NCBI RefSeq assembly: GCF_004331735.1
Contig: NZ_SJSO01000002.1
Location: 124,001-188,000 of the forward strand
Source of the DNA: Pedobacter psychrodurus
Lineage (GTDB): Bacteria; Bacteroidota; Bacteroidia; Sphingobacteriales; Sphingobacteriaceae
Reading direction: 5' to 3'
Length of the DNA: 64,000 nucleotides
Shown here piece after piece: positions 35,998 to 45,606 of this stretch (position 1 is the stretch's first letter; every line of letters begins with the position of its first letter). The notes below the pieces were generated by a model that searched no databases, had not been told where the DNA came from, and saw nothing but the letters and a program-made list of their open reading frames with translations. The translations under genes were made by a program, and so were the position numbers.

Positions 35998-37434
35998 ATG
36001 GAACAGGTTGTAGGAAGGAATGAAGAAAAATTGCTGTTAAACAAGATTGAAAAATCTGGTGAAAGTGAACTGATTGCTGTATATGGGCGTAGACGGGTAG
36101 GAAAGACTTATTTAATCAGAAACGGGTTTACTAAAGAAATTGCATTTGAATTTTCTGGCATCCATCATGCAACATTAAATCAGCAGTTGGAAAACTTTAG
36201 TTTGGCACTTACAAAAGTAACGGGAGGTTTTCCTTTAGCCAAACCAGAAAGTTGGATAGCTGCCTTTGAAATGCTGGTCAAATACCTCACTCCCTTGGTA
36301 AAAAGGGAAAGAACAATAATTTTTATTGACGAATTTCCCTGGATTAATACGCCCCGCTCAGGATTCTTGCCTGCATTTGAAAATTTTTGGAACAGTTGGG
36401 CTTCGAGGGAAAAAAAGCTCATTGTTGTAATTTGTGGTTCGGCAGCTTCTTGGATGATCAATAAAGTGATTAATAACCGTGGAGGATTGCATAACCGTGT
36501 AACGAGGAGAATAAGACTTCTTCCTTTTACTGTTGGTGAAACTGCAGCATATCTTAAATACAGAAAAATAAAACTCGATAAGTATCAGCTTTTGCAGGTG
36601 TACATGGCTATGGGTGGGATACCACAGTACCTTAAAGAAATAGAACCGGGCGAGAGTGTCGCCCAGATCATAGACAGACTATTTTTTACCAAAGATGGGC
36701 TACTTCTTGAAGAATTTAAGAATCTGTATTATTCGTTGTTCGATAAAGCAGAAAACCACATCGATATTGTTCAGGCACTGGCAAAAAAAAGTAAAGGACT
36801 TACCCGTACAGAAATTATTAATGCCTGTAAGCTAAGCAGTGGTGGTTACGCTACACAGTTACTGGCAGAACTTGCCGAGTCTGGTTTTATTACGCCTTAT
36901 ATTCCCTTTGGGAAAAGTAGTAAAGACTCTTTATATAAACTAACCGATGAGTACTCTATATTTTATCTCAAATTTATTGATGGTAATAAGGCAAGGGGTG
37001 CTGGAACCTGGTTGAAATTTTATTCGGGTACATCATGGAAAAGTTGGAGCGGATATGCCTTTGAAAGTATTTGTATGAAACATACTTCGCAGATTAAAAA
37101 AGCGATAGGGATAGACAATGTTTATACAGAAATATCTGTTTGGCGTTATCTGCCCAAAAACAAAGAAGAACAAGGTGCGCAGATTGATCTGCTTATTGAT
37201 CGAAATGACTCTTGCATCAATATATGCGAAGTTAAATTCTCTATTATACCTTTTGAAATCACTAAATCTTATGAAAGGGAATTAGTTAACAAACTAAAAG
37301 TATTTCATTATCAAACCAGAACAAGAAAAGCATTGTTCTTGACCATGATTACAACTTATGGAGTCTCAAATAGTGAACGTTACCCTGGTCTGGTGCAAAA
37401 AGAGATTACTATGGATGTGCTTTTTGATGATTAG
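35998..37434 (+). CDS. AAA (archaeal-type) ATPase with C-terminal DUF234 nuclease-like domain
   Basis: 478 residues from the ATG at 35998; the in-frame TTG six bases upstream is less likely. Walker A is VYGRRRVGKTYLI (about 27-39), Walker B is TIIFIDEFPWIN (about 103-114), sensor 1 is VVICGSAASWM, and a winged-helix stretch lies at about 265-300. The C-terminal DUF234 region has a PD-(D/E)XK-like core, QIDLLIDR then INICEVKFS. The family (PF01637 plus PF03008) is common, patchily distributed and of unknown function. The gene stands alone behind the palindrome array. Confidence 0.9.
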   Translation: MEQVVGRNEEKLLLNKIEKSGESELIAVYGRRRVGKTYLIRNGFTKEIAFEFSGIHHATLNQQLENFSLALTKVTGGFPLAKPESWIAAFEMLVKYLTPLVKRERTIIFIDEFPWINTPRSGFLPAFENFWNSWASREKKLIVVICGSAASWMINKVINNRGGLHNRVTRRIRLLPFTVGETAAYLKYRKIKLDKYQLLQVYMAMGGIPQYLKEIEPGESVAQIIDRLFFTKDGLLLEEFKNLYYSLFDKAENHIDIVQALAKKSKGLTRTEIINACKLSSGGYATQLLAELAESGFITPYIPFGKSSKDSLYKLTDEYSIFYLKFIDGNKARGAGTWLKFYSGTSWKSWSGYAFESICMKHTSQIKKAIGIDNVYTEISVWRYLPKNKEEQGAQIDLLIDRNDSCINICEVKFSIIPFEITKSYERELVNKLKVFHYQTRTRKALFLTMITTYGVSNSERYPGLVQKEITMDVLFDD

Positions 37435-37459
37435 CCAAGCTAATCAATTTAAAATAAGA

Positions 37460-37514
37460 AAAGCCTCCCATTGCTGGAAGGCTTTCTTAAACTCTGGAGT
37501 GGAAGCTTCCAGAG
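37460..37514 (+). terminator. Hairpin pair after the ATPase gene
   Basis: AAAGCCT and AGGCTTT (about 37460-37485) form a terminator-like stem; a second stem CTCTGGA/TCCAGAG follows at 37492-37514. The tail is not strongly T-rich. Confidence 0.55.
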
Positions 37515-37618
37515 AGGGTGCAAAGATACAATAACCATTGTTTTTTGCAAGTATTATTTTTTAAATAATTTTTAAGGTAAAAACCTTTATATAAAATATT
37601 GTTATAAAGTGTTGCCTA

Positions 37619-39808
37619 TTAGAGTTTAAGCTTTATACCTGCATTAAAAGTTCTTCCTTCGGTATGGGTCCAAATATCATCGAAGCTTGGGTTAAGGTGC
37701 GAACCGTTAACCACACTTTTGTACCTGCTCTGCCTGGTATCGGTAAAGTTCTCTGCATTGATAAATACCGAAATTTTTCCAAAAACCTTTTCTGCCATAA
37801 AACCAAACTCCCAAAATGGACTAGTCTGCTGGTTGTTGTAAAGGTATTGCCTATCGGTAAAATAACCCTCCAGGCCCATTTTAAAATTCCTTTCCTTTTC
37901 GTAAAGCAGCGCCAGATTGAGTTTGTTTTTAGGTAGCAGTCTAATGTCTTTCACTACAGAAAGATAATCTGCTTTTGCATTTGTAAAAGTATAGCCTGCA
38001 AAAAGCTTAAAATATTCCTTAAATATGATCTTGGCATTGGTTTCAAAACCTAAACTCTGCACTGGCAAGTTCGTATTGTCAAAATAAAAATATCCCGTAG
38101 CATCTTGTAGCAGGATGGTAGAGTTAGTGATCCGGGTGTAAAAGAACATTTGGTTCAGGCTGATCATCCAATCGTCGCCAATGCTGGTTTTATAGTTTAC
38201 ATCGGCAGTACCACCATAACTTTTTTCTGCTTTTACATTATTTAAGGGAAGTAAATTCTGGTATTGAAACGTTTCAGTCTGTTCGGTAAATAGGGTAGGG
38301 GTTTTATAGCCTAATCCACCACCAATTCTCGAACTCCATTTATCGTTAAACTTATAAAGTGCAGAAACACGAGGCAATACAAAAACTTCATTTTTACGAT
38401 AGAAAGCGTTAAAATAATGGACAAAATCGGCCCTTAATCCGCTTTCTAATTTGAATTTTGTGGTAATATCCCAGGTTTGTTGTGCGTACAGCCCCCCCGT
38501 TTTGGTAGTGAAGTTTTTTGCCAGGCTTAACTTTTGATTTTGTTCGATGAAATCATCATAAACCAAATTTGCGCCAAAAATTAAACTCTGGTTTTTAATG
38601 TTCTTCAAATAACTGATATCGGTGTAAGCATTATAGTTGATACCATCAAAGCGGTAATCAGGAATGGATATACCTCGCTTAAAATAGTTAAAGCTCGTTT
38701 TAACGCGTAACAGGTCTTTTTCGTTGGTTTTGTAACTGAAATCCAGCGTAGAGGTATTGCGAATACTGTTATTGGTTTCAAAATAACGGTGGGCTGCATC
38801 TGCATCATTATTCACTACAAAGATATCACCTCCCGTTCTATCGCTCTTGGTAAAAGCATTGCCAATAATTAGGGTAGCTTTTTCATTCGGGTAAAAGAAT
38901 AACTTTGGGTGAATGGTAAAATCTTTCGTTTTAGGTAGCTCCGTAAAGTCATCCTTGTCTACATCATATGCCTTTTGAAAATTTGCCAAGGCCAACAGGC
39001 TATAACCGAACTTTTTATTGCGTTGCATCCCAAAACCGCCAATATTGGTTTGGCCTACGTTAGATTGGTTTAGAATAAAGTTAAATTCGGCTTTTTCTTT
39101 TGGTGTTCTCGAAATAAAATTAACTACACCTGCAATTGCACCAGCACCATAAAGCGTAGAAGAAGGACCTTTTATAATCTCCACCTGACTTAAATCTAAT
39201 GGTGGGATTTCCAAAATACTCAATCCACTGGCAAAATTACCAAAACTGGCATAACCATCTTTAAGTAGTTGTGTATATCGTCCATCTAGTCCCTGTATTC
39301 TAATACTCGCATTGGCGCTTGTTGCCGAGGTTTGCTGTACAGAAATACCGGTACTTTCGTGTAAAATCATCGAAACGTTGGCTGGGCGCATATTGCTTTT
39401 TTCATCAATTTCTTCCAGTTCTATCGTTTCTACCCTTGTTGGCGTATTTTGTATGCTACGGCTTGTCCTCGTAGAAGAAACAATCACTTCTTCCAGCTCA
39501 TCTTCCGATTCTGCCAAAAGAATTTCCAATGGACCTGTTTGTTTTACAGGGAAATTTAATGGGATAAGCTGTTCGGCATAACCAACATATCTAATAATCA
39601 GGGTTTGGTTGCCCGCTGGTATATTATTGAAGCTGGCCGTTCCGTTTTCTCCTGTTTTAGCGATAACGTTGGTTCCTTTAACCAGGATGGTTACTCCGTT
39701 TAACGTGGATTTACTTTTTTGATCTTTAATTATAATCTTAAAGGTTTCTTGTGCATAGGCACTTACCGTGCACACGAGCGCGCACAACAATACTATTATT
39801 TTTTGCAT
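37619..39808 (-). CDS. TonB-dependent receptor, probably for a metal or metal complex
   Basis: 729 residues. A signal peptide (cleavage after AYAQ) is followed by a carboxypeptidase-like domain (about 22-108), a plug (about 115-235, VIVSSTRTSRSIQNTPTRVE) and a barrel ending FNAGIKLKL. The short length and IQGLDGRYTQLLKDG plug segment resemble FepA/BtuB-size receptors, not SusC. It is 64 bp downstream of a Cys-rich lipoprotein gene on the same strand, a pairing seen in Bacteroidota metal loci, hence the metal suggestion. The ligand is unproven. Confidence 0.92.
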   Translation of the reverse strand: MQKIIVLLCALVCTVSAYAQETFKIIIKDQKSKSTLNGVTILVKGTNVIAKTGENGTASFNNIPAGNQTLIIRYVGYAEQLIPLNFPVKQTGPLEILLAESEDELEEVIVSSTRTSRSIQNTPTRVETIELEEIDEKSNMRPANVSMILHESTGISVQQTSATSANASIRIQGLDGRYTQLLKDGYASFGNFASGLSILEIPPLDLSQVEIIKGPSSTLYGAGAIAGVVNFISRTPKEKAEFNFILNQSNVGQTNIGGFGMQRNKKFGYSLLALANFQKAYDVDKDDFTELPKTKDFTIHPKLFFYPNEKATLIIGNAFTKSDRTGGDIFVVNNDADAAHRYFETNNSIRNTSTLDFSYKTNEKDLLRVKTSFNYFKRGISIPDYRFDGINYNAYTDISYLKNIKNQSLIFGANLVYDDFIEQNQKLSLAKNFTTKTGGLYAQQTWDITTKFKLESGLRADFVHYFNAFYRKNEVFVLPRVSALYKFNDKWSSRIGGGLGYKTPTLFTEQTETFQYQNLLPLNNVKAEKSYGGTADVNYKTSIGDDWMISLNQMFFYTRITNSTILLQDATGYFYFDNTNLPVQSLGFETNAKIIFKEYFKLFAGYTFTNAKADYLSVVKDIRLLPKNKLNLALLYEKERNFKMGLEGYFTDRQYLYNNQQTSPFWEFGFMAEKVFGKISVFINAENFTDTRQSRYKSVVNGSHLNPSFDDIWTHTEGRTFNAGIKLKL

Positions 39809-39872
39809 GTATTCTTTTAATAAAAATGATTGAATAAATAGATCGTTTTTGGTTACGATCTGAAATTATCGG

Positions 39873-40211
39873 TTACCCGATGGATGTTTTATTCAATTTT
39901 GGTGGCTGCCAGATATGCTGAAGATAAGAAGAAATAAACTGATCGCTATAAGGGGTGTTCAGTTTCAGAACAGGCTCGTTCTTTAAAAAATTGAATGAAG
40001 AAAAAGCAAGGCTGCTCACAGAAGGCTGTCCACAGCAATTACAGGTGCACATGGGCGAGCAGTTATCTTTATCGGCGCTGCTTTCCGTTTTGCTTATTTT
40101 GGCTGATAATACTTTAGTCTGAATATCATAGCCAAATTCCGGTAAATCCTCGCAGGTGATGCAAGAGATAAACAAGATGCTAAGGCTTAACAGGTAGACT
40201 AAAATTTTCAT
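39873..40211 (-). CDS. Cys-rich secreted/lipoprotein, DUF6660-like
   Basis: Start at the internal Met (MKILVYLLSLSILFISC) gives a clean lipoprotein signal with Cys17 in LFISC. The 112-residue protein contains a Cys cluster CSPMCTCNCC in its middle, likely to bind a soft metal such as copper or zinc, and resembles the short DUF6660 proteins found before TonB receptors (from memory). It probably forms a two-gene operon with the receptor downstream and could pass metal to it or sense it. Confidence 0.65.
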   Translation of the reverse strand: MKILVYLLSLSILFISCITCEDLPEFGYDIQTKVLSAKISKTESSADKDNCSPMCTCNCCGQPSVSSLAFSSFNFLKNEPVLKLNTPYSDQFISSYLQHIWQPPKLNKTSIG

Positions 40212-40229
40212 TCTTGAAGCAAATGTACA

Positions 40230-40247
40230 AATCATGTTCGAATGATT
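40230..40247. promoter_or_regulatory. Inverted repeat AATCAT-N6-ATGATT before the Cys-rich lipoprotein gene
   Basis: A perfect 6-bp inverted repeat 19 bp upstream of the start at 40211. The arms resemble Fur-type half sites (AATGATT). It is a plausible metal-dependent operator for the Cys-rich protein and TonB receptor pair. Confidence 0.35.
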
Positions 40248-40402
40248 TTGGTTTTATTGATAAATATCAACAAAACAGGCTTTTACGTTTCAGTAAAGGA
40301 CTTAATGAATAAAGTGAACGGATAATGTGACATTGGCTCGCAGTACTTTTGTATCACGAGCAAACAAACAAAATTTAATTTTCACGTCATCCCAAACTTA
40401 CA

Positions 40403-42610
40403 TTGAAAAGGCGCTCTTGTCTATCTTTCTTGGTGTTTGTGTTGTTTTTTATGCCTGCATATTTATATGCACAGTGTGAAAATACCGCACGGACTTATGC
40501 AAACTTTCAAGGTTCTTACATTGATGGATTAGGTATTTTAGGCGCAAATTTATATGGAAGTATTTCAGATGCATCAAATGCTGTAAATGGACAGGTTAAA
40601 GATGCTTCAACATTATCTGTTCCGATAGGAATTCTTGGTCTTACCGGATCGGCCACCCAATTTCTCGAATTTACTACAGATGGCACTAATGCAAATAAAC
40701 GCACAATAGCTGCAAATACCCCTGTAACGGTGAAACTGGCACTTCCAAAAGAATTATTGGGGCTTTTGAGCAGCTTTGAAATCGGTAGTTTTACAGACCT
40801 TCATGCAGTTCCCGGAAACAAGCCGTTAATTGGTTATGGATATGAGCCAGGCTACGATGCAACCCGGACTCCTATTTATACATCTGCAAATATTGCCGGT
40901 GTAATTGGTGGAGGGGGAGAGATTGAAATTACAGTAACGCCAACGCAGGCTTTTAACGGGATCTATGTAAAGATTGCCGGTGCCGTGGTTTCTACAGCGT
41001 TATCATTAAAGGTTTTTCATGCTTATATCATGGAGCTGAGCACAGGATCAATCAACTGCGATGAAGCAATAGATGTGCTCTCTGGTGTGAAACCAACTGC
41101 CTTGGGTGGGATTGCAAATTTAACAGGTACAGTTGCCAATCCCTTTAATGCCATTGATCCAGATCCAAATAGCTACGCCTTGATTGATGTTGGTGCGTCC
41201 GTTTTAAATCAGGTATATCTTAATGCGATTTTCAATAAACCATCTCAACCGGCTGATTCCGTAACCATTATCCTCGAAAATCCCGGAGGTGGTCTTTTAG
41301 ATCTTAGCCTTTTAACTGGCTTTACTATACAACCTTATTTAAATGGAGTTGAAGCTGGACCTGCGTTTGAAAACACAGGTACTTTTTTGAATCTGAAATT
41401 ATTACCTGGATCAACCAGCAAATATTCTTTAACCTTTTTGGTAACTGATGTGTACGACCGTTTGGAGATTACAATGGGCGGGCTTACGGGTGCTTTCAGC
41501 CGTTTAAGGATTTATGACATTAAGCGCAAGCTGGCAAAACCACGCACACTGGTGGATCCATCTACTACTGACGAGAAAATTATTTGTCAAGGAGGTTCCG
41601 CTTCATTTTCTGTTCAAAATGCTCAAGATTGCACAGAATATAAATGGTACGATGCCGAAAATGGAGGTAATTTAGTCCATACTGGTTTGACCTATACCCC
41701 TCCTTCTACTCTTGCCGCCGGAGAATATAATTATTATGTGCAGGCAAGTAGAACATATTGCGTTACTGCTGTTTCTGAACGCTTAAGGGTAAAACTTAAG
41801 GTTAACCCTTTACCAACGCTCATGGTGCCCGGCGCAACAATCTGTAGCGGATCTTCTACCATACTAGCGGTTACCACGCCAGATGCTGGTTTTACCTATA
41901 ACTGGTATGATTTACCATCGGGAGGTGCGCTAATAAAAACAGGTACAACATATACAACTCCTATTCTTACAAACACAACCAGTTATTACGTAGAAGCTGT
42001 TAATACCCTAACGGGATGTAAAAATGCCGGAGGTGCGCAGGTGGTAGAAGTTAAAGTAAAACAATATGCCTCTGTTCCTGCAATTGGTGGCCTTTCAGTG
42101 ATGTGTAGCGGAACTACTGCAACATTTACAAATACTTATCCAAATGGAGTATGGAGCACTAGCGATGCAGCCATTGCAACTATAGATGCTACAGGAAGAG
42201 TTACTGCTGTTGCTACTGGAGGTGCTGTAATTAGTTACACTGTTGCTGATGATGCTACGTATTGCGGAAAGAAAGTGGATTTTAACTTAACTGTAAACCC
42301 ATCACCAAATTTAACCTTGGGGCCAGATCCAAGCATTTGCGAAGGACTTACGACAACCAAGATTGCTTATACCAATCCGATTTTTGACCCCATTACCTAT
42401 AGCATCTCTTGGACAGGAAATTTACTTCCTTCCGTTTCAGACCAGACTTTGCCAGCAAACGAAATTACAGTCAATATCCCATCAAATGCGCCTGTTGCGG
42501 TGTATCAAGGAATATTAACCATAAAAAATGCAAACGGCTGCGAACGTGTTATCCCTTTTAGTTTTAGGGTAAAGCTCGTGCCACATAAACCAACAGTATC
42601 TATTAATTAA
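40403..42610 (+). CDS. Large secreted protein with Ig-like and BIG2-like repeats
   Basis: 735 residues with a TTG start at 40403 (LKRRSCLSFLVFVLFF) and a signal peptide cleaved near LYAQC. The first 375 or so residues form two similar beta-rich halves of unknown family. Then come Ig-like modules at about 395-465 and 472-545 (CxGxxxxF...YxWYD pattern), a BIG2-like module at about 553-632 (GVWSTSDAAIATIDATGRVTAV) and a last beta domain. No sorting domain is seen, so it may be held by its neighbours. It is first in a four-gene type IX secretion type operon. Confidence 0.8.
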   Translation: MKRRSCLSFLVFVLFFMPAYLYAQCENTARTYANFQGSYIDGLGILGANLYGSISDASNAVNGQVKDASTLSVPIGILGLTGSATQFLEFTTDGTNANKRTIAANTPVTVKLALPKELLGLLSSFEIGSFTDLHAVPGNKPLIGYGYEPGYDATRTPIYTSANIAGVIGGGGEIEITVTPTQAFNGIYVKIAGAVVSTALSLKVFHAYIMELSTGSINCDEAIDVLSGVKPTALGGIANLTGTVANPFNAIDPDPNSYALIDVGASVLNQVYLNAIFNKPSQPADSVTIILENPGGGLLDLSLLTGFTIQPYLNGVEAGPAFENTGTFLNLKLLPGSTSKYSLTFLVTDVYDRLEITMGGLTGAFSRLRIYDIKRKLAKPRTLVDPSTTDEKIICQGGSASFSVQNAQDCTEYKWYDAENGGNLVHTGLTYTPPSTLAAGEYNYYVQASRTYCVTAVSERLRVKLKVNPLPTLMVPGATICSGSSTILAVTTPDAGFTYNWYDLPSGGALIKTGTTYTTPILTNTTSYYVEAVNTLTGCKNAGGAQVVEVKVKQYASVPAIGGLSVMCSGTTATFTNTYPNGVWSTSDAAIATIDATGRVTAVATGGAVISYTVADDATYCGKKVDFNLTVNPSPNLTLGPDPSICEGLTTTKIAYTNPIFDPITYSISWTGNLLPSVSDQTLPANEITVNIPSNAPVAVYQGILTIKNANGCERVIPFSFRVKLVPHKPTVSIN

Positions 42611-42649
42611 AAAAGAAAATAAATTATTCATCTCTAACAAATTAAAATC

Positions 42650-43378
42650 ATGACAAAAAAATCTACAAAACGAAATTTAAGAATCTTTGTATTCTTGTTG
42701 TTCTTATTACCCTTGGGTGCTTTTGCACAAAGCACGCCAAATGTGTACCTCTGCGGAACTGGTACTGTAAAACTCACCCCAACATTTACGGGGTATACTC
42801 CTGTTGCTAATGATAAAATTATCTGGTCGGTTGATGGTACTCCGCAGGCTCCTGTTACATATGCTACCGCAGCTGATGCAATCTACAACGTTCCCGCAAC
42901 ACTAGCCACTGGAACACATACTTATTCTGTCCAGGTTGTACCGGCTGATGCGAACCTTTGTCCCAGTGATGCCTCAGACAATACTGTTGTGGAAAAACTT
43001 CCTCCTCCTGCAATTGCTGTAAATGCACCAGGAAGCGTTTATTGTACTGATCAGACTGCAACCACAATAATTACTGCAAGCAAGGATGCTGGACTCACAT
43101 TACCGACAGGTGTTTCGTTGGTTTACACATGGTCTGCAACCAAAGCTGGCGTAGCAATTACTGATCTTACAACGGTTGGTGCATCTTCTGGTACAAACAA
43201 TGAATTGTTTACTTTAAAAGCAGGAGTTACGCCTGATGCATATGTGTTTACTGCAGAAGGTAAATATTCAGTTGGGGCTGCTACTATTGTACCTTCTACA
43301 AGTTGTACTGCAACTGCATTTAAAGCAATCACTGTTACTGTTAAACCAGGTAAAGCAACTATTGCTATAGCACCATAA
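42650..43378 (+). CDS. Secreted Ig-like-fold protein
   Basis: 242 residues. The signal peptide ends at GAFAQS; the mature protein begins PNVYLCGTGTVKLTPTFTG and holds two beta-rich, Cys-paired domains (about 28-120 and 122-242) like those of bacterial surface Ig modules. It has no type IX sorting domain. It lies 39 bp after the large Ig-like gene and 29 bp before the sorted protein, so it is probably part of the same extracellular assembly. Specific function unknown. Confidence 0.75.
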   Translation: MTKKSTKRNLRIFVFLLFLLPLGAFAQSTPNVYLCGTGTVKLTPTFTGYTPVANDKIIWSVDGTPQAPVTYATAADAIYNVPATLATGTHTYSVQVVPADANLCPSDASDNTVVEKLPPPAIAVNAPGSVYCTDQTATTIITASKDAGLTLPTGVSLVYTWSATKAGVAITDLTTVGASSGTNNELFTLKAGVTPDAYVFTAEGKYSVGAATIVPSTSCTATAFKAITVTVKPGKATIAIAP

Positions 43379-43407
43379 GGTGTTAATGTTTATAAGGTTT
43401 AACCATC

Positions 43408-44346
43408 ATGATGTTTAACAGGTTAGGGATAATTGTGTTCGGTGTGCTGCTGCTTACTGCAGCAGCATGCTTTGCGCAATCTACCAATCCGAATACGCTT
43501 AACCTTAAACCAGGTGTCACCGTTAAACTCAGGGCCAATGGTACAGGAGCTACATCTTATCAATGGTTCAGAAATGGCGAGGCTATTCTAGGTGCCACAA
43601 CGCAAGATTATGTTGTAAATACTGCTGGGAAATATACCGTTATTACTTTTAGTTTGGGCGGTTGTAGTTCTGATCTATCCGAAGAAATGGAGGTGATTAT
43701 GGAGACAGCCATATCAGCAGATGTTTCCATAGTTAAAAGGTCTGAAAGCAGGCAGGTAATCAATACAGAGGTATTTAAATACAATTTATTGGTGCGCAAT
43801 AATGGGATGGGCAATGCCACCAACATACAAGTAAAAGATGATCTTCCAGAAAATCTAACTTTTGTAAGTGTCGGCCCTACAATTGTAGGTACGGCGAGTT
43901 ATAATGAGCAAACCAAGACAGTTTCGTGGGCAATACCTACATTGGCCAACGGCAGTTTTGTAGAGCTCGTAATTAATGTAAGGGCCATGAAACCTGGTAA
44001 TGTGGTAAACAGCGCCTCCGTTACCATCAATGAGGTAGATCCCGATCCATCCAACAATATATCAGTTGATACCAAAGAAATCACCGGGCTTAAAATACCA
44101 AATGTATTTACGCCAAACGGCGATGGAAAAAATGAAACCTTTTTTATTGAACGCTTAGACCGCTATAGCGAAAATCAGCTTACCATTATTAACCGCTGGG
44201 GAAGTACTGTTTATGAGAAAGACAGCTATTTAAACGACTGGACAGCTAACGGTTTGGTCGATGGAACTTATTTCTATGTGCTTAAAGTAAAAACGGCAAG
44301 TGCTCAATGGCAGGAGTTTAAAGGTTATGTTACCGTGATCAGATAA
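43408..44346 (+). CDS. Type IX secretion cargo with DUF11 and gliding-motility-type C-terminal domain
   Basis: 312 residues: signal peptide (to ACFAQS), one Ig-like module (about 25-95, YQWFRNGEAILGATT), a DUF11 domain (about 105-215, ADVSIVKRSESRQ ... DPDPSNN) and a C-terminal gliding-motility-associated/T9SS type B sorting domain (about 225-312). That last domain carries the hallmark IPNVFTPNGDGKNETF, INRWGSTVYE and DGTYFYVLK motifs. It is therefore predicted to cross the outer membrane by the Por system. The PorP/SprF gene follows directly, as usual for type B cargo. Confidence 0.93.
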   Translation: MMFNRLGIIVFGVLLLTAAACFAQSTNPNTLNLKPGVTVKLRANGTGATSYQWFRNGEAILGATTQDYVVNTAGKYTVITFSLGGCSSDLSEEMEVIMETAISADVSIVKRSESRQVINTEVFKYNLLVRNNGMGNATNIQVKDDLPENLTFVSVGPTIVGTASYNEQTKTVSWAIPTLANGSFVELVINVRAMKPGNVVNSASVTINEVDPDPSNNISVDTKEITGLKIPNVFTPNGDGKNETFFIERLDRYSENQLTIINRWGSTVYEKDSYLNDWTANGLVDGTYFYVLKVKTASAQWQEFKGYVTVIR

Positions 44347-44448
44347 ATGGATTTAAAATTTGAGGATATGAACCATCATGATTTTTCAAACCACATAATA
44401 GGATGAATAATCTGATCGCTTCATCGCACTTGAAACTAAATTATACAG

Positions 44449-45420
44449 ATGAAAAATATAGTTTTAACGGCATTGTTTAGTTTAATCTGCGTTTGTTTGT
44501 TCGCTCAGCAGAATGCGCAGTTTGGGCAATATATGTTCAATGGTTTATATATTAACCCAGCTTATGCAGGCTACAAAGAAGAGCTATATATGCAGGCTTT
44601 TGTCCGGGCTCAATGGACTGGTATTCAGGGTGCTCCCCAAACACTTTCCATATCAGTAGATGAAGCGGTTAAGGAAGAAAGTTTAGGTTTGGGTTTATTG
44701 GTGTCGAAAGATAAAATAGGCGCACAGAACTCGTTAAACCTATCGGGGAATTTTGCTTACCGCATTAAACTAGACCGTACCGAAACCAATGTGCTTGCTT
44801 TTGGTGTTGGTATAGGAGTAATGCAAATGGGGCTTAACGGAAGTTTGTTAGATCCAAATGAAACTGGCGACAATAAGATTCCAACGGGATATGAAAGCCG
44901 GATTGTACCCGATATTAGGGCTGGTGTACATTATTCGAACGAAAAATTCTTTATCGGTTTCTCTGCCAATAACCTGCTTACACAGTATCTTCCTGTTTTT
45001 AGGGATAATAATCTTTTAAGTATTACTTCCAAGCCACATTTTTATTTAACGGCCGGAATGGTATTTCCAATGAACAATGATTTTATGTTCAAACCTACTT
45101 TTTTAATCAAAGACGATTTGAATGGGCCAACCTCATTGGATCTTAATGCTTTTTTAATGATCAAAGAAAAACTTTGGTTAGGTGCTGCATATAGAACCTC
45201 CGTAAAATTTTATCCTAAACCAGCATTACAAAGCGATTTAAGGGCAAGGAGTGCAATCGGATTGATTACCGAGTTCTTTGTTCGCGAAAATCTTCGGATT
45301 GGCTATGGTTACGATTACAGTTTAAATAAATTCGGTAGTTATGATTATGGCTCGCACGAAATTTCTATTGGCTATTACCTGCAAACGGCAAAAAGCCGAA
45401 GGCCAAAATGTTACTTCTAA
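44449..45420 (+). CDS. PorP/SprF family type IX secretion membrane protein
   Basis: 323 residues with a signal peptide (MKNIVLTALFSLICVCLFAQ) and the family opening QFGQYMFNGLYINPAYAGYKE. The rest is an outer-membrane beta barrel ending in YDYGSHEISIGYYLQ plus a short basic tail. SprF/PorP-type proteins work with the preceding type B cargo, allowing its export or surface anchoring. The pairing with the gene upstream is canonical. Confidence 0.93.
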   Translation: MKNIVLTALFSLICVCLFAQQNAQFGQYMFNGLYINPAYAGYKEELYMQAFVRAQWTGIQGAPQTLSISVDEAVKEESLGLGLLVSKDKIGAQNSLNLSGNFAYRIKLDRTETNVLAFGVGIGVMQMGLNGSLLDPNETGDNKIPTGYESRIVPDIRAGVHYSNEKFFIGFSANNLLTQYLPVFRDNNLLSITSKPHFYLTAGMVFPMNNDFMFKPTFLIKDDLNGPTSLDLNAFLMIKEKLWLGAAYRTSVKFYPKPALQSDLRARSAIGLITEFFVRENLRIGYGYDYSLNKFGSYDYGSHEISIGYYLQTAKSRRPKCYF

Positions 45421-45606
45421 TAATTGGGTGCCTTCCATCCAAACTTTTCTGATTTGCTGGCTTTTTTACCAGTAGTTGCATTGTTCTTAAGAAATCCAAA
45501 TCATAAAGGGATTTAAACATCATAATTGTCTCAATAATCTACTTTATTTTTATATCCCGTTAAAAATCGCTATAATTAAGCGTCTAAAGTCTATCCCTAT
45601 TTGTGT

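Noticed and set aside
37441..37618. Attachment site or mobile-element end after the AAA/DUF234 gene
   Set aside because: Only ordinary hairpins are visible; no direct repeat pairs this region with the 35.8-kb array.
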